From Certhia americana (Eukaryota; Chordata; Aves; Passeriformes; Certhiidae): a stretch of DNA of 64,000 nucleotides. The notes under the pieces were generated by a model. It had not been told where the DNA came from, did not search any database, and saw only the letters and a list, made by a program, of their open reading frames with translations. The stretch spans positions 4,413,418-4,477,417 of the forward strand of contig CM031866.1 of NCBI GenBank assembly GCA_018697195.1, written 5' to 3'. Positions 51,301-61,287 of this stretch are shown one piece after another. Within the stretch, counting starts at the first letter, position 1; every line of letters starts with the position of its first letter. Both the position numbers and the translations under genes were made by a program.

Positions 51301-53483
51301 CCACAGGAAAACTATTTCAAATAGAAAACTTTTATTTGCCTAAACCTGGCAAAAGGGTTCTCCTGGGGAGAAGAAATTTAGATGTCTCAGTTCAGCTGCT
51401 CAAATGGAAAGTGTACTGTAACAACACCCAACCAGAGTCAACTCAGGAGCCAAAAAAGAGACAAGCCTGTGTATCCATTACAGAGCTCTCTCCATTTCCC
51501 CTGCCCTCCTTATTCCTGTATCTTTATCTCGTCCAGCAACATTGTTTTCTACCCCATCATACTCTTTGGCTATTCTTCCATAACCTCTTGTGCCTTCCCC
51601 AGACACCTATATTCCCCATGCACACAATTTTTCTTCCTAGCCTTTATGTTCTGCCACAAACTGCTAGTACTGTTTCCACAGAGCAGAGTTTCCTAACTAA
51701 AGATGGTTATTGATGTACAGTACTAGTGTTTTAGTGCAGTAGCAGAATCAATAAACCAGGAAATACTGCTTTGTCAGATTTTTTCCAGCGCATGCTGGGA
51801 AATATTTTTTACTGCCTTTGGATGGTCACAGAGGTTTTCTTTAGAGATCACACTGGAGCATGAACTGTGTCTTCCCTAGGAAGAGCTGAAGCTCTCCTAC
51901 CCTCTAGTGACTGGAACAGAACAGAGCACGGGGTTGAAGCTTTTTTCCTTTTAAACAATACTTTTATGTCTCCTAAACCAGCACCACGCTTCAGCATCGC
52001 TTAATTTTATTTTGAAAGGTGTTAAGACACAGGACAGAGTCTTGAGAGCTGAAAGGCTGACAGCTAAAGGTCCAAAAACATGTATATAAGAAAAATATAC
52101 ATGATGCAATGAGATATTGTGTAAAAAGAAAAGGAAAAACCAAAACACAAAAGAACCCTAAACAAATGGGAAAAAAAACATCCCAAAACTTCCAGTGAGA
52201 ACAACCAAGACAGAATTTTGGCTATTCTGAAGAAAAAGAACCTGAGTTTAAAAACCTGACTCCTTTTCCCAGGTCCCAAAGCCAACCAGCATCCAGAGAC
52301 AGCTGTGTGAGAAAAATGGGGATTAAGTAACACTGACCGAGCCAGGGCACAGTAATTTCCAGAGTTTTAGTTAAAAACTAAAGTGATGAGCTCTTCAGTT
52401 GTTCCATCACTGTCTATCATGTGGCATTCAGGGATTCCTGGCAGCTCTCTGCTCCAAGCACAGCAATATCCCTGCATTCAGGGTTCCAAAGGCTGTACTT
52501 TGCACTTCTTCTATTGACAAAATCATTCTTGCTGGCACAATACCTGAGATGGTTGGCTCCTCTACACAGCACACCACGGTTGTAATGAATAAAACAAGAG
52601 GAGGTTAATGATTCAATTTATTTAGGCACAAACCGATAGTTACAGAGGGAAAATATCATGAGAACACACTCATCTTAAGAGCCAAATTCTGCTTTTCAGA
52701 GACTGAGACTGTACAGCTCTCAAGCTGGGTACTGGGGCTTGCAGTGTCTGTATCATTGTTATTTACTCAATAGCAAATTAAAGCTTTATAGAACACATAA
52801 AAAGCCACAGTCTGTTTCCTGAACAAGTTAAAATCTAATGCAAAAATGATACAGGAATATAAAAGTAATGGAAGCCTGCAGGGATCCTACAGGAGACTAA
52901 GGGAAGCCAGATACATGGACATGTGGCAACACACAAATCTTGGAAATCCTCTTACAATGGAGGTAATGAAAACTCCCTGCTCAGCCTCCATCCCAAGAAC
53001 AAAAGGAATTTCAAAACCCACAGGGGTGACCAGAAGAAATACTGCCTCACAAAATTCCACCCATGGTGAGAGGCAGCCCCAAAGACAGACAGGGATCCAG
53101 GAGAGCCTCATTCAACTCCTGCACCAACCACCATCCACATGCTCTGAAATGACTCAAACCCTCCACAGCTCCTTTATTTTGGCTGAATTTACACCCCTTT
53201 CCTCAGTACAGAAAGTTTTCCTCTCTTTCTACAGCTCTCTGTGGATGGGGTCTCACATTCACTTGCCATTAGACACTACCACAGCACCTACAATTAGAAA
53301 ACAAGAGCAATTTCCCATCATGATGAATAAAAAAATCAAAAAAGAAAAGGTTATCACAGCCATCAGATTGTGATAGGTTGCCTCTACACTTCTGTGTTTT
53401 CCTTTGTTTAGCCTGTTTCAGAGGAGGGCACAGATTTTGGAAGGGGGACTACATTTTCTTTAAGTGGGAAAAAAAAGGATTAC

Positions 53484-53519
53484 CTTCGATGAAGTTCGTT
53501 TCTTTCGACTTGACCATCT
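53484..53519 (-). CDS. MCTP2: MCTP2 exon D: 36-bp basic micro-exon between C2A and C2B
   Basis: 36 bp, 12 codons (111-122), phase 0 at both ends: RWSSRKKRTSSK. The donor is AAG|GTAATC. The acceptor CATGAACAG is preceded by GCGCAATAATGGGGACT, which has almost no pyrimidine tract. The residue pattern corresponds to the short basic segment (RWSNRKR-like) that follows KQGDFKR in MCTP2. Six of twelve residues are Lys/Arg and four are Ser, so it is a flexible, possibly phosphorylated, membrane-facing linker; that role is inference. It is flanked by introns of 8.5 and 1.9 kb. Skipping it would leave the frame intact, so it may be alternatively spliced. Confidence 0.9.
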
Positions 53520-55436
53520 CTGTTCATGAGTCCCCATTATTGCGCCAAAGAGAATCCAGGGAAAGGAAACAGGTAAGGAGTAAAATGGGAAAAGTGTTTA
53601 GTAAAATAATTCAAACAGCAGCTTGTCAAATGAGTTAGAAAAGCCTATTACAAAATAGGGGGCTAAATCTACAACTCCATCTATTTTTCCTGCCTCATGG
53701 AACATAGCAATCAACAAACTCAAAATACCTGCATTGCACCAAAAAAAGGAAGCAATAAAAAAAAAGTATTGAGAATAAAAAGTGGAGGGACCTAGAGCCA
53801 TTAGTAAGAAACATGGCTTATACTTTTGGTGCCATCTGGTTCTACAGTAAGCTAATTTAAAAAGGGGGAAAAAAATCATCTTGCTGTTAAGTGCTAATGT
53901 GGACAGAGCTATTTCACTGTTCTGACTCCTTTGGAAATGGCTGAGCAATCTGCATTTGAAATATGAGGGCTTAAAACATTGTCTTTAAAAAAAATTACAG
54001 TGTGCACCAGCTCTTCTATCATCTGCACTCTGAATGTTAACTAAACACCCAAGAGTACCAAAAGCTTCTATTTAAAACAATAAGCTTTGTTTCACTGGCT
54101 TGGTCCACTTTAGCCCAGGCCTAACTAAAAATCTGAGAATTCCTGAGGTGCTTCTGACTAAACTAACTTTTTTGCTAAAGTAACTTTACATTTTTGCTTC
54201 ACCCCTTCCTGTAATTCAGTAACACGTGCCAACAATGCTGTCTTGTACAAGTGAGAGGGGAGTTCACGTTCCAAATAAAAGCCATCTCATAATATAGACA
54301 TATAAATGACCATTATTTTAATTATTGACATTAAGCTTTTAAATAATCACATAGTGAGGTAAAGATAACACTATCATTACCTTGTTATTAATTAAGATTT
54401 TACAATTCTTAAAAAGGCATCTATTTGAAAAATAAATAATGAACAGCAGATATCCCACATTAGCTTCTCATTTTGCTTTCCAGCCCCTTGAAACATTTAT
54501 GTTTCTATAAATAATCCCATTCAGGCTGGAATTCCATACCTATAATTCAATAATGTGCTGTAAACAGCAAGTTTCATAGTCGACTCTGCAGAAAATGTGT
54601 AGAAATATTTTCTCTTTATACATATTACACATATTTAATATGTGTAGGTCTGGTTTTTTTTAAGACAGTCCAAGTAACTGCCTGATGTTGGGTATTCTCC
54701 ACCCCTTGCTGGCCAGGAGCAGGATTAGTTCACCAATATTTGTGTGCTGTACACTGTATAAAACACTAAGAGAAAGCTTTAAAAATAGAAGCAAAAAAGC
54801 CACATGCAGGATCTGAAATTTAAAAAAACTGAGTTTCAATTATGGTGTCCCCAGTCTCTGCGCAGCTTCCCTGGGTTTCTAACATCACTAATCATCACAT
54901 TTCTGCATCTGAAGCCAAGTTCAATTAACTCAGTGAAGAAACTGTCATTGGGAAGATCAGGGTTTTACAAGCAACCTCCTCCTCTCAGCCTGGTGCTCCT
55001 CCATAGGATTGGGGCAGTTTAAGTCTTAACATCCAAGCTCAGTCTTTAGATTTCAGGCAGGTAAGTTTTTTCATTGTTGTTAAAAAAAAAAAAACCAAAA
55101 AACAACAACAACAACAACAACAACAAAAGGAAATATAACAGCTTTTCTTCAACCTGCCCACTGCAGTGCTGGACACATGCCCAGAGCACAGAGAACACTG
55201 CCACAGTGCACATCACAGTGACAAGACTGAAGCATCCAGCTACAAATGTCTACACAACTTTAACCCAGCTAAATACAAGGGGGTTTTTTTTAAAGTTATG
55301 CTCTATCTCGATTTCAATACTGAGTCTCAGAGGATGAAAATAAAGGTGGCATTTCCCAGTAAATCAGATTATGCCAGCTCTTCTTTTCTCCCCCCTACAA
55401 ATTCCAGCTATAAATTTGATTTCCTAAGCCACTTAC
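53520..55436 (-). other. MCTP2: MCTP2 intron C-D (1917 bp)
   Basis: GT-AG intron between exons C and D. It contains an (AAC)8 microsatellite (55101-55124) after an A-rich run, and a perfect 21-bp AT-rich palindrome (54626-54646). The rest is unique AT-rich sequence. Confidence 0.9.
55101..55124. repeat. (AAC)8 microsatellite
   Basis: Eight perfect AAC units on the plus strand, directly after an A-rich tract (55082-55100). GTT repeats in the transcript. Confidence 0.95.
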
Positions 55437-55548
55437 ATTTCTCTTGAAGTCTCCTTGCTTGACTGCTAGACTCAAGTTTAATATAATCACTCCCATGTCA
55501 TCTTCTAAACTGTTGGGATCTTCCAGTTTTAAGACCTGTTCAGTAGTT
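55437..55548 (-). CDS. MCTP2: MCTP2 exon C: last strands of C2A
   Basis: 112 bp: one base finishing a split Arg, then 37 codons (74-110). The acceptor is GCCTTGTAG and the donor GTAAGT. It contains [19 protein letters not shown] and the last C2A strand [18 protein letters not shown]. The [12 protein letters not shown] block is a strong MCTP2 signature. The acceptor follows a long pyrimidine/T tract (T10 at 55562-55571 on the minus strand). The frame continues from exon B and into the micro-exon D. Confidence 0.96.
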
Positions 55549-56623
55549 CTACAAGGCAACCAAAAAAAAAAAGAAGTTGTGCATTCATTGACTCCAGTTA
55601 ACTCGAGTTGATTATTAAAGGTCAGGCTGAGCTGTGCAAATTTCAGCTTCTTGTCTGAAATTCCCAATATTGAGTTTAAATGTTAAAATGGGAAATCTGG
55701 AGAGTTCTTTCTTGGTTCTGACAAAATACACCCCTCTTTTAATAATGCAGCAAGGTGTTCCTATAGCACTGCTCACTACTCATAACTCTCCATATGCAGG
55801 TACACACTGAATTAAGTTACTACTACCTTCACTACACAGAGAAGAAGAGTGACAAGGAGACTCATCCAAGTGAATCTTCTAATATTAATGGTTTGTATTT
55901 GACTCCAGAGATATTTATTCTGCCTGCTTTTAATCTCCCTCCACGACTCTGTTCCCTTGCTGAAAACAGGAATGCTGGTATTTACCTGGTGGCACTATCT
56001 TTCTAGAAATTCAGATACAACAGCCACGGGAGCTACAACACCCTCCCGCACAGGGCGAACTCATTTCCCCCCCAGAAAAAGTCATCACACAGCAAGGAAG
56101 TATAAAAGAAACAGCTAAAACTTGAATTCCAGCTCCACACTGAGCCCAAGCAGCAGCAGCAGCAGCAGACAAAAGGCACAGGGCTTGCCTCGACACTAAA
56201 TCAGGGCCAGATGCAGCTGCTGCAGGCACGGATGGATGCGGGGGGAGGCTGGAAAAGGGACGCTGGCAGCAAAACGCTCCTCAACCCTGGAGAAAGGAAC
56301 CCCATGGGGCTGAGGACAGGTCCCAAACCTTCTCTTCCCTCCATAAATTGTCCTGCTGTAGATCTCTCTGAACAATGCTGCACACAGAAATCAGTCCCAG
56401 AACTGGGCTCCGTCCAGGTTGGATTTGAATCCGGTGCAGAGCGCTGGATAAAAACGCGCGCAGAAGATTTATCTCAATTGATTCCTCCTGAAATCCCTGC
56501 TCTTCTATCAAAAATATGTTTTCATGAATAGAAAAATTCCAAGCCAGAAAAAAAGCATTTCACTACTTCCCTCTGTTTCTCAATTAAGCTGCATTAATAA
56601 CCTTTAATTAAATGAACTATTAC
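55549..56623 (-). other. MCTP2: MCTP2 intron B-C (1075 bp)
   Basis: GT-AG intron between exons B and C. It contains a (CAG)6 run at 56151-56168 in a GC-richer patch (about 56130-56460). Minus-strand frames are open there because of low stop density, but none has splice sites or a recognisable product. Confidence 0.9.
56151..56168. repeat. (CAG)6 trinucleotide run
   Basis: Six perfect CAG units on the plus strand (CTG in the transcript), intronic. Confidence 0.95.
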
Positions 56624-56700
56624 CTATTGAGTTCAAGTTCAGTGAGCGCTACAGATGCCGAACCCATGAAGTCTGAAGAGGTTAAATCACGATCGTACAC
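56624..56700 (-). CDS. MCTP2: MCTP2 exon B: C2A calcium-binding loop 3
   Basis: 77 bp, 25 codons (48-72) plus two bases of a split Arg. The acceptor is TTGCCACCAG and the donor GTAATA. The peptide is [20 protein letters not shown] followed by ELELN. The aspartates of Y-D-R-D and S-D-F are the loop-3 calcium ligands of a C2 domain, and all are present. With the SDP of exon A, C2A therefore keeps the acidic set expected for calcium binding. The donor GTAATA is weaker than average for this gene. Confidence 0.95.
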
Positions 56701-57517
56701 CTGGTGGCAAAATAAGACAAATATTTCCAATTTTCACATCATAAGCCAGTTTTATCCCAGGCGATGAAAGAACAGATATTTTAAGCCCTTTCAGTTCAAT
56801 TTTGTATTTGAAAGATCAAAGCTTAGATATAATTCAGGGATCACCTTCCATCTCCCTGCTTTAATTTGTATTTTTAGCTAAATATTTAACCAGCATTTTG
56901 AAAGTATCTTCTTAATATTATGTAAACAGAGACATGTGTGCTGCTATGGATTGTGCCTGCTCCTTTATACTCCACACGACAGCATAATGAAACGCTGCAC
57001 AAAAATCAGGTACTTCTGCTTACAGATGTTTTAGCAATTAGTGCTCACAACTGGTAGCTTGTGGTTCTGGTAACTGTAACATTACTCATAACCAGAAAAG
57101 GCTTTGCTACTTGTCACGGCTGCATCCCAGGTAATAATTCTGTGCAGCCCAGCCAAATTACACTCCTAAAACGTGCTTCTGAAACCACCCTTGGTTTCCC
57201 TGAGTTTGTACAAGCAAAAAAAAAAAACACCAAAAAAGGAGGGAGAGAGAGCAGAATTCAGCTCCACGGCTTTAAACAGATCCAGTCAAGGAGTTTTATT
57301 TCAAACTTGGGTTTTTGCAGACGGAAAGCAAAACATGCAAGTAAAATCTGGGAAAGACATATGTGCATTTTAATTTGAAATTGCTGAAGCTCTTAAACCG
57401 GATTGTGTTTTATGCCATGCTGCTACAGCGAATAAAAATCAATATGCTTCTAAAGTTGAAAATAATTGTTAAAAAAAATATTGGCCAGTCTTTCAAAAAT
57501 CTGAGACCAAAACTTAC
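56701..57517 (-). other. MCTP2: MCTP2 intron A-B (817 bp)
   Basis: GT-AG intron between exons A and B. Unique AT-rich sequence with an A12 run near 57217-57228; nothing else seen. Confidence 0.9.
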
Positions 57518-57660
57518 CTTGATCCAGAGTTTTTGATCGAGGGTCTGTATGGGCAACACAACCGTTTCATCCCAAACTGGGTTGAGGTTCTTGTAGACTA
57601 CCTTACTTTTGTAGAGGGTTTTGCCATTCAGTTTAAACTTCACGTATGGGTCACTTGTAC
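57518..57660 (-). CDS. MCTP2: MCTP2 exon A: C2A loop 1 and central strands
   Basis: 143 bp: two bases completing a split Gly codon, then 47 codons (1-47 of the partial protein). The acceptor is AATTAACACAG and the donor GTAAGT. It contains [19 protein letters not shown], whose SDP aspartate is the loop-1 calcium ligand, then [20 protein letters not shown] and ends DQKLWIK. The first C2A strand and the N-terminal region must be encoded further right; I did not find them up to 64000. An in-frame Met here (57643) is internal to the domain and is not a start. The likeness to MCTP2 is near identity over the whole exon as I remember the family. Confidence 0.96.
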
Positions 57661-59640
57661 CTGTGTTAATTAATTAAAAAATAAATTAGCATGCCCATAT
57701 GCAACTCCACAACCTTAAATTATATTTTCATAAAATAATTAAAAACAGTTAATGGCAATTACCTATTTTACAGATACATGCATATACTTAATTACCTATA
57801 TAAAAATTGCTCATTCATACAGGAAATCTACAGACAGAACCAGAAAGTTGTCTGAAAGCAGGCAACAAAAAAATCTTCACTGTTTGCTTGATCTCCATTG
57901 TTTTGTTCTTAAAGAACATTAATTGTTGTTTAACAACTGTTAAAATTTTAATTTGTGTAAAGGAGCAAACAGAAGCAGCATTGAAGCACTATTTACAGGC
58001 CAACTAATGACACAGTGGAAGAGAGAAAATGTGATGCTGTGACTAGGAATATATTCAAAAGACCCAAACTCCAAAGCATCGTAACTGGGATAGGAGCTCC
58101 AAGGAAACCAGTAACAATAGCTAAAACACCCGTCAGGATTTCATCACTGGTGTCACTTTGCCAATTTACTTAAAACCCAATTTGATGTTTCAGTGAAAAA
58201 ATAGCGACGTTGTTCACCAGCTCAGGATAAAAACCACACAGAGAACAGACTCTCTAAAAACAAGCACTGTCCAGGTAGCACAATTTTAATCCAAGTGGCA
58301 TAATTTGCCATGGCAATAATGTCCCCTGTTTTTATGGAGCAGATGTCCATGGACAGAGCGTGAGGCTCGTGCCACTCAGCAGCAATAGAAAGACTTGCAT
58401 CTGTCAAAGGAAAACAGAAGAGGGAATCAACTTTTTATTATTATTATTAAACTGGTGACATCTGCACTAACACCAACCAGAGTGCAGGACACCAGGTAAG
58501 AGGGGTAACAAGGCACAGGGAGGATTTAACTAGATGATGGCTGATTTAGTTACTCATACAAACTTTGGAAAAAAAAAAAAATCTTCACAAGCTGCAAATA
58601 AAAGGGGAAAAAATCAAACTGAGGTGTAGCAGCATCAACAATTAACTGAGGCTAGGTGCCTTTCACCTGCCATATCCAGTATTTTCTGTATTGTTCGTGG
58701 TAGCTGAAATTAAACTTGCCTCCTAACAGCTCAATTTCATTAGAAGGGTAACAGCTAAGGTGATGGTCCTGGATGCCCCCCAGCCTGCAGAGAGGGCTGC
58801 TGGAGGAGAAGACTGATTTCTACAGCACACTTCAGAGTCAGAAATAATCTGAAACTGTCCTCCCTGGTTCCCACTGTCCCAACAAACATGTGGCAGTCCA
58901 GGATAACCCAGCCTAAGAGCAATACTCAGTCTTGCCAATGACTTGGTGCACCTGTGAGAATGTGAAAAATCCGTATTTAAACATTCAAAGCTCTCACCAG
59001 TGTTATGTGAAGACAGACAAACTCAAGAAAAAACAATTACATGTAAGGATCTACTTGCAGCACTGTAAAGAACTGTGATCCTGAGAGACAGAAATATTTC
59101 TAAGAATTATATAAAGCTTTTATTCTGCTTTAATTTCAAAAGGGAAACATTGTAGAACCTGGTTCATTCTGCACATAAAATGTGTTTCATTCACAGAAGG
59201 AAAATATTTGTTTGCTTTCAAATACTGTCTGCAGCTGATCCTTTTCCTGAATAATAATTGTTGAAAAAGACCACACTTTTTTTTGCTAAAAAAAAAAAAA
59301 AAAAAGGAAAAAGCTGAAGACTTCTTAAATAGAATTTTCTTTTTATTCTGCTCTAAAAGAGAATAATAATAAGGGCACGATCCAAAGCCAGGAAAGTCGG
59401 AGGGCAGCTTCTCATTGTTCCCAGTGGGTTAGGACTAGACCTTTCCCTAAAAATTTCTCAGAACTATGATTATACTCTTATACAAAGCATCCAGCGTAAA
59501 ACCAGCACAATTTCCAGGAGAGGGAACACACAGATAGATCACAGCCCCACGGTGTGGGGGGCAGCAGTCCTCAGAAGATGCAGAATTAAGAAATAACAGC
59601 ACTGAGCTCTTTGGTGTCACTTCAAAAAGATTATAAAAGA

Positions 59641-59641
<1 letters not shown>

Positions 59642-59671
<30 letters not shown>
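59642..59671. repeat. Poly-A homopolymer, 30 bp
   Basis: Uninterrupted A30 on the plus strand, then G and A10. A shorter A18 run lies at 59288-59305, and a short (TAA)n stretch follows near 59735-59750. Confidence 0.95.
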
Positions 59672-59673
<2 letters not shown>

Positions 59674-60095
59674 AAAAAAAAACCCCTGGCTTTTATTTAC
59701 GGGGTAAGCTGGACAAAGCTGCATAATTAAAAGTAGTAATAATAATAATAATGTCCACAACCTATTCTGTGCATGAAATAGCAACTGGCCAAGACAAGGA
59801 AAGCAAGTGATGAAATGAAAGCACCAAGAGACGATGGAGGCAGGTGGTTTATGGCCATAACTCATCTGCTTTTGGCACAGAAAACCCATGAGAAAGGGCA
59901 AAAACTGAAAAGAGAGAGAAAAATAGGAGATATAGAATAAAAACAAACAGCCAGCAAGTTCAATACCAACAAGCAGAAAACTCCAAGCCTTTCTCTGAGG
60001 ATGGGCAGCAGGAAGACTGTGGCTAAGTAAGCCTCCCAATTGCATTATTGCTCTGAAAAGCTTTCCAGGTTGTTATACAGTAAAGGAAAATAAAA

Positions 60096-60117
60096 GGGTG
60101 GGGGGGGGAGGGAAGGG
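60096..60117 (+). other. Canonical G-quadruplex motif
   Basis: On the plus strand GGG, T, a run of nine G, A, GGG, AA, GGG: at least four G runs of three or more with loops of one or two bases. This fits the standard G4 pattern. It lies on the non-template (mRNA-antisense) side of MCTP2, so it could form in DNA but not in the MCTP2 pre-mRNA. Confidence 0.8.
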
Positions 60118-60257
60118 CTGGCCAGCACTGCTCATGTGAGCCAGGCTTTAGCAATCATTCTCACATGTTTATTTTTAATAAACCCTTCCTTTATATTTAC
60201 ACGTATTTATATACAAAAACATAAAACATACACATGTTCATAAAATGAATATATAAT

Positions 60258-60301
60258 AAAGGAATATATATAAAAGGAATATTTAGAAAAGGAATATATA
60301 T
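60258..60301. repeat. Three-copy 15-bp AT-rich tandem repeat
   Basis: AAAGGAATATATAT (60258-60271), AAAAGGAATATTTAG (60272-60286) and AAAAGGAATATATAT (60287-60301) follow each other without gaps. The copies differ at a few bases only. Confidence 0.85.
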
Positions 60302-60333
60302 TTTGTTGATATACAAATATACATTGTCCATTT

Positions 60334-60351
60334 AAAAAAAAAAAAAAAAAA
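60334..60351. repeat. Poly-A homopolymer, 18 bp
   Basis: Uninterrupted A18 on the plus strand. Similar A19 and A17 runs occur at 61677-61695 and 63141-63157. Confidence 0.95.
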
Positions 60352-60540
60352 GCAGAGGGGGAAGCTATAATAAAAAGAGGCCCTTAATTAAATAAGATTG
60401 CCACTCTGGGATCAGGCCTTCATGCTTGTCAGCTTACTCTCAAAATAAACATCTCAAAGCGGGGCCTCAGTGGTGTCACTTACTCCAGCAAGGCAGCCTG
60501 GGTAATCCCTCGCTATCTTGACAGCTCCATAATGTTCCAG

Positions 60541-60805
60541 AGGCTTCACGGGTGAGCGGCGGCACCCGCGCCGCGGAAAATATTAATGCCGCGAATTACC
60601 GGCGAGAGGGGACGGCGGCTTACACAAACCAGACAAGGGAAAGGTGTCAAGTTAGCACCGGTGTTAATTGTGAGGGAAAATAATTGTGGCGGGGTGGGGG
60701 GTCCTGCCTGTCGGGCTGTCACGGGGGTGACATCTCAACTAGGCGGGCAGCGGACAGGGGTCGGCACGGGAGCGCGGCTGACGCGCCCTACAAACGACGG
60801 GATGG
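60541..60805. promoter_or_regulatory. CpG-dense segment, candidate regulatory element
   Basis: The first 80 bp (60541-60620) hold 13 CpG (for example GAGCGGCGGCACCCGCGCCG), in a window where CpG is otherwise scarce. Density remains raised to about 60805 (GCGCGGCTGACGCGCCC). Short AT-rich motifs are embedded in and beside it (AATATTAATG, GAATTACC, TTAATTAA to the left, TTGACAGCT just before). Such a mix of CpG with homeodomain-like and TGACAG motifs is common in conserved developmental enhancers and intragenic CpG islands. There is no recognisable exon or TATA box. Function is inferred from composition only. Confidence 0.5.
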
Positions 60806-61266
60806 CATCTCCGTGCCACCCAGCAGATGGATTGTCACCTGGGTGGGGGGGACACTCGGCCCCTGGGGGTTGGTGGTGGTCAGCAGGGTGAAGTTGGGGG
60901 GCCAGAGGAGAAGTGTCAGGGATGGATGTGGCACCACAGCTCCCAGGGGCTGCCCCAGGTCATTCCCAAGATGCTGACGAAGTTCCCTGCTCGCTGTTTC
61001 TGGCTCTGGTTTCCTTTAGGACACCCCAGATTGCATCCAGGTGACCAAAGTAGTTGACAGGTGTCACTACACGACACGAAACAAATCACACACACACACA
61101 ACACCTATCCTCAAACAAGGGCAGAAGAAAGAGGAAGTTTATTGCAAGACTCTACTTTATCTATGTTACAGAAATTGTTCACTATTGGTCTGGCAGGTAA
61201 CTTCTTCTCAGACCACACTGATCAAACCAAAGGTCTATTGGAATCTTCGCTTCCTCTATTAAGGAA

Positions 61267-61287
61267 TGTAAACAATTATTGTTTACA
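61267..61287. promoter_or_regulatory. Perfect 21-bp palindrome of two forkhead-type motifs
   Basis: TGTAAACAAT, one central T, then ATTGTTTACA: two perfect 10-base inverted arms. Each arm contains TGTAAACA/TGTTTACA, the standard forkhead (FOX) recognition core, overlapping an AACAAT/ATTGTT SOX-type core. Binding is inferred from motif identity only. Confidence 0.5.

Larger units (their letters stand above)
45012..53483 (-). other. MCTP2: MCTP2 intron D-E (8472 bp)
   Basis: GT-AG intron between exons D and E. It contains a poly-T run (46196-46224), A/C low-complexity tracts (46898-46956 and 48874-48938), a stop-poor GC-richer block (about 47103-47900), a small CpG cluster (49912-49963) and poly-A runs (50034-50057, 51243-51300). 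The block 46560-46760 is free of repeats and unlike its flanks, but I cannot show that it is conserved. No CR1 or exon-like segment was recognised. Confidence 0.88.
19359..57660 (-). other. MCTP2: MCTP2 gene body seen in this window (13 internal exons, A-M)
   Basis: MCTP2 belongs to the MCTP family of endoplasmic-reticulum/endosome-associated proteins with three C2 domains and two C-terminal membrane spans, thought to act in calcium and lipid signalling. The thirteen exons total 1448 bp: two leading bases of a split Gly codon plus 482 codons, with no stop and every splice phase matching. The residue pattern follows vertebrate MCTP2 rather than MCTP1. Examples are [13 protein letters not shown] in C2[15 protein letters not shown] after it, LWNGL and LLEGKN at the start of C2B, and DLCVCPL before C2C. 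The start codon, N-terminal region, second membrane span and stop codon are outside the recognised exons. No frameshift or nonsense change is present, so this looks like a functional gene. The paralogue MCTP1 is the main alternative and fits clearly worse. Confidence 0.95.

Noticed and set aside
52846..53373. 175-codon open frame on the plus strand
   Set aside because: No domain, no signal of a retrocopy, and low-complexity Lys-rich end. It lies in the intron between exons D and E. Treated as chance.
56406..56446. tRNA B-box-like segment (GGTTGGATTTGAATCC)
   Set aside because: No matching A-box, anticodon arm or cloverleaf can be drawn around it.
60586..61057. Open frames of 76-101 codons across the CpG-dense segment
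   Set aside because: Gly/Arg-rich translation produced by high GC; no splice donor in frame, no family resemblance, several frames open simultaneously.
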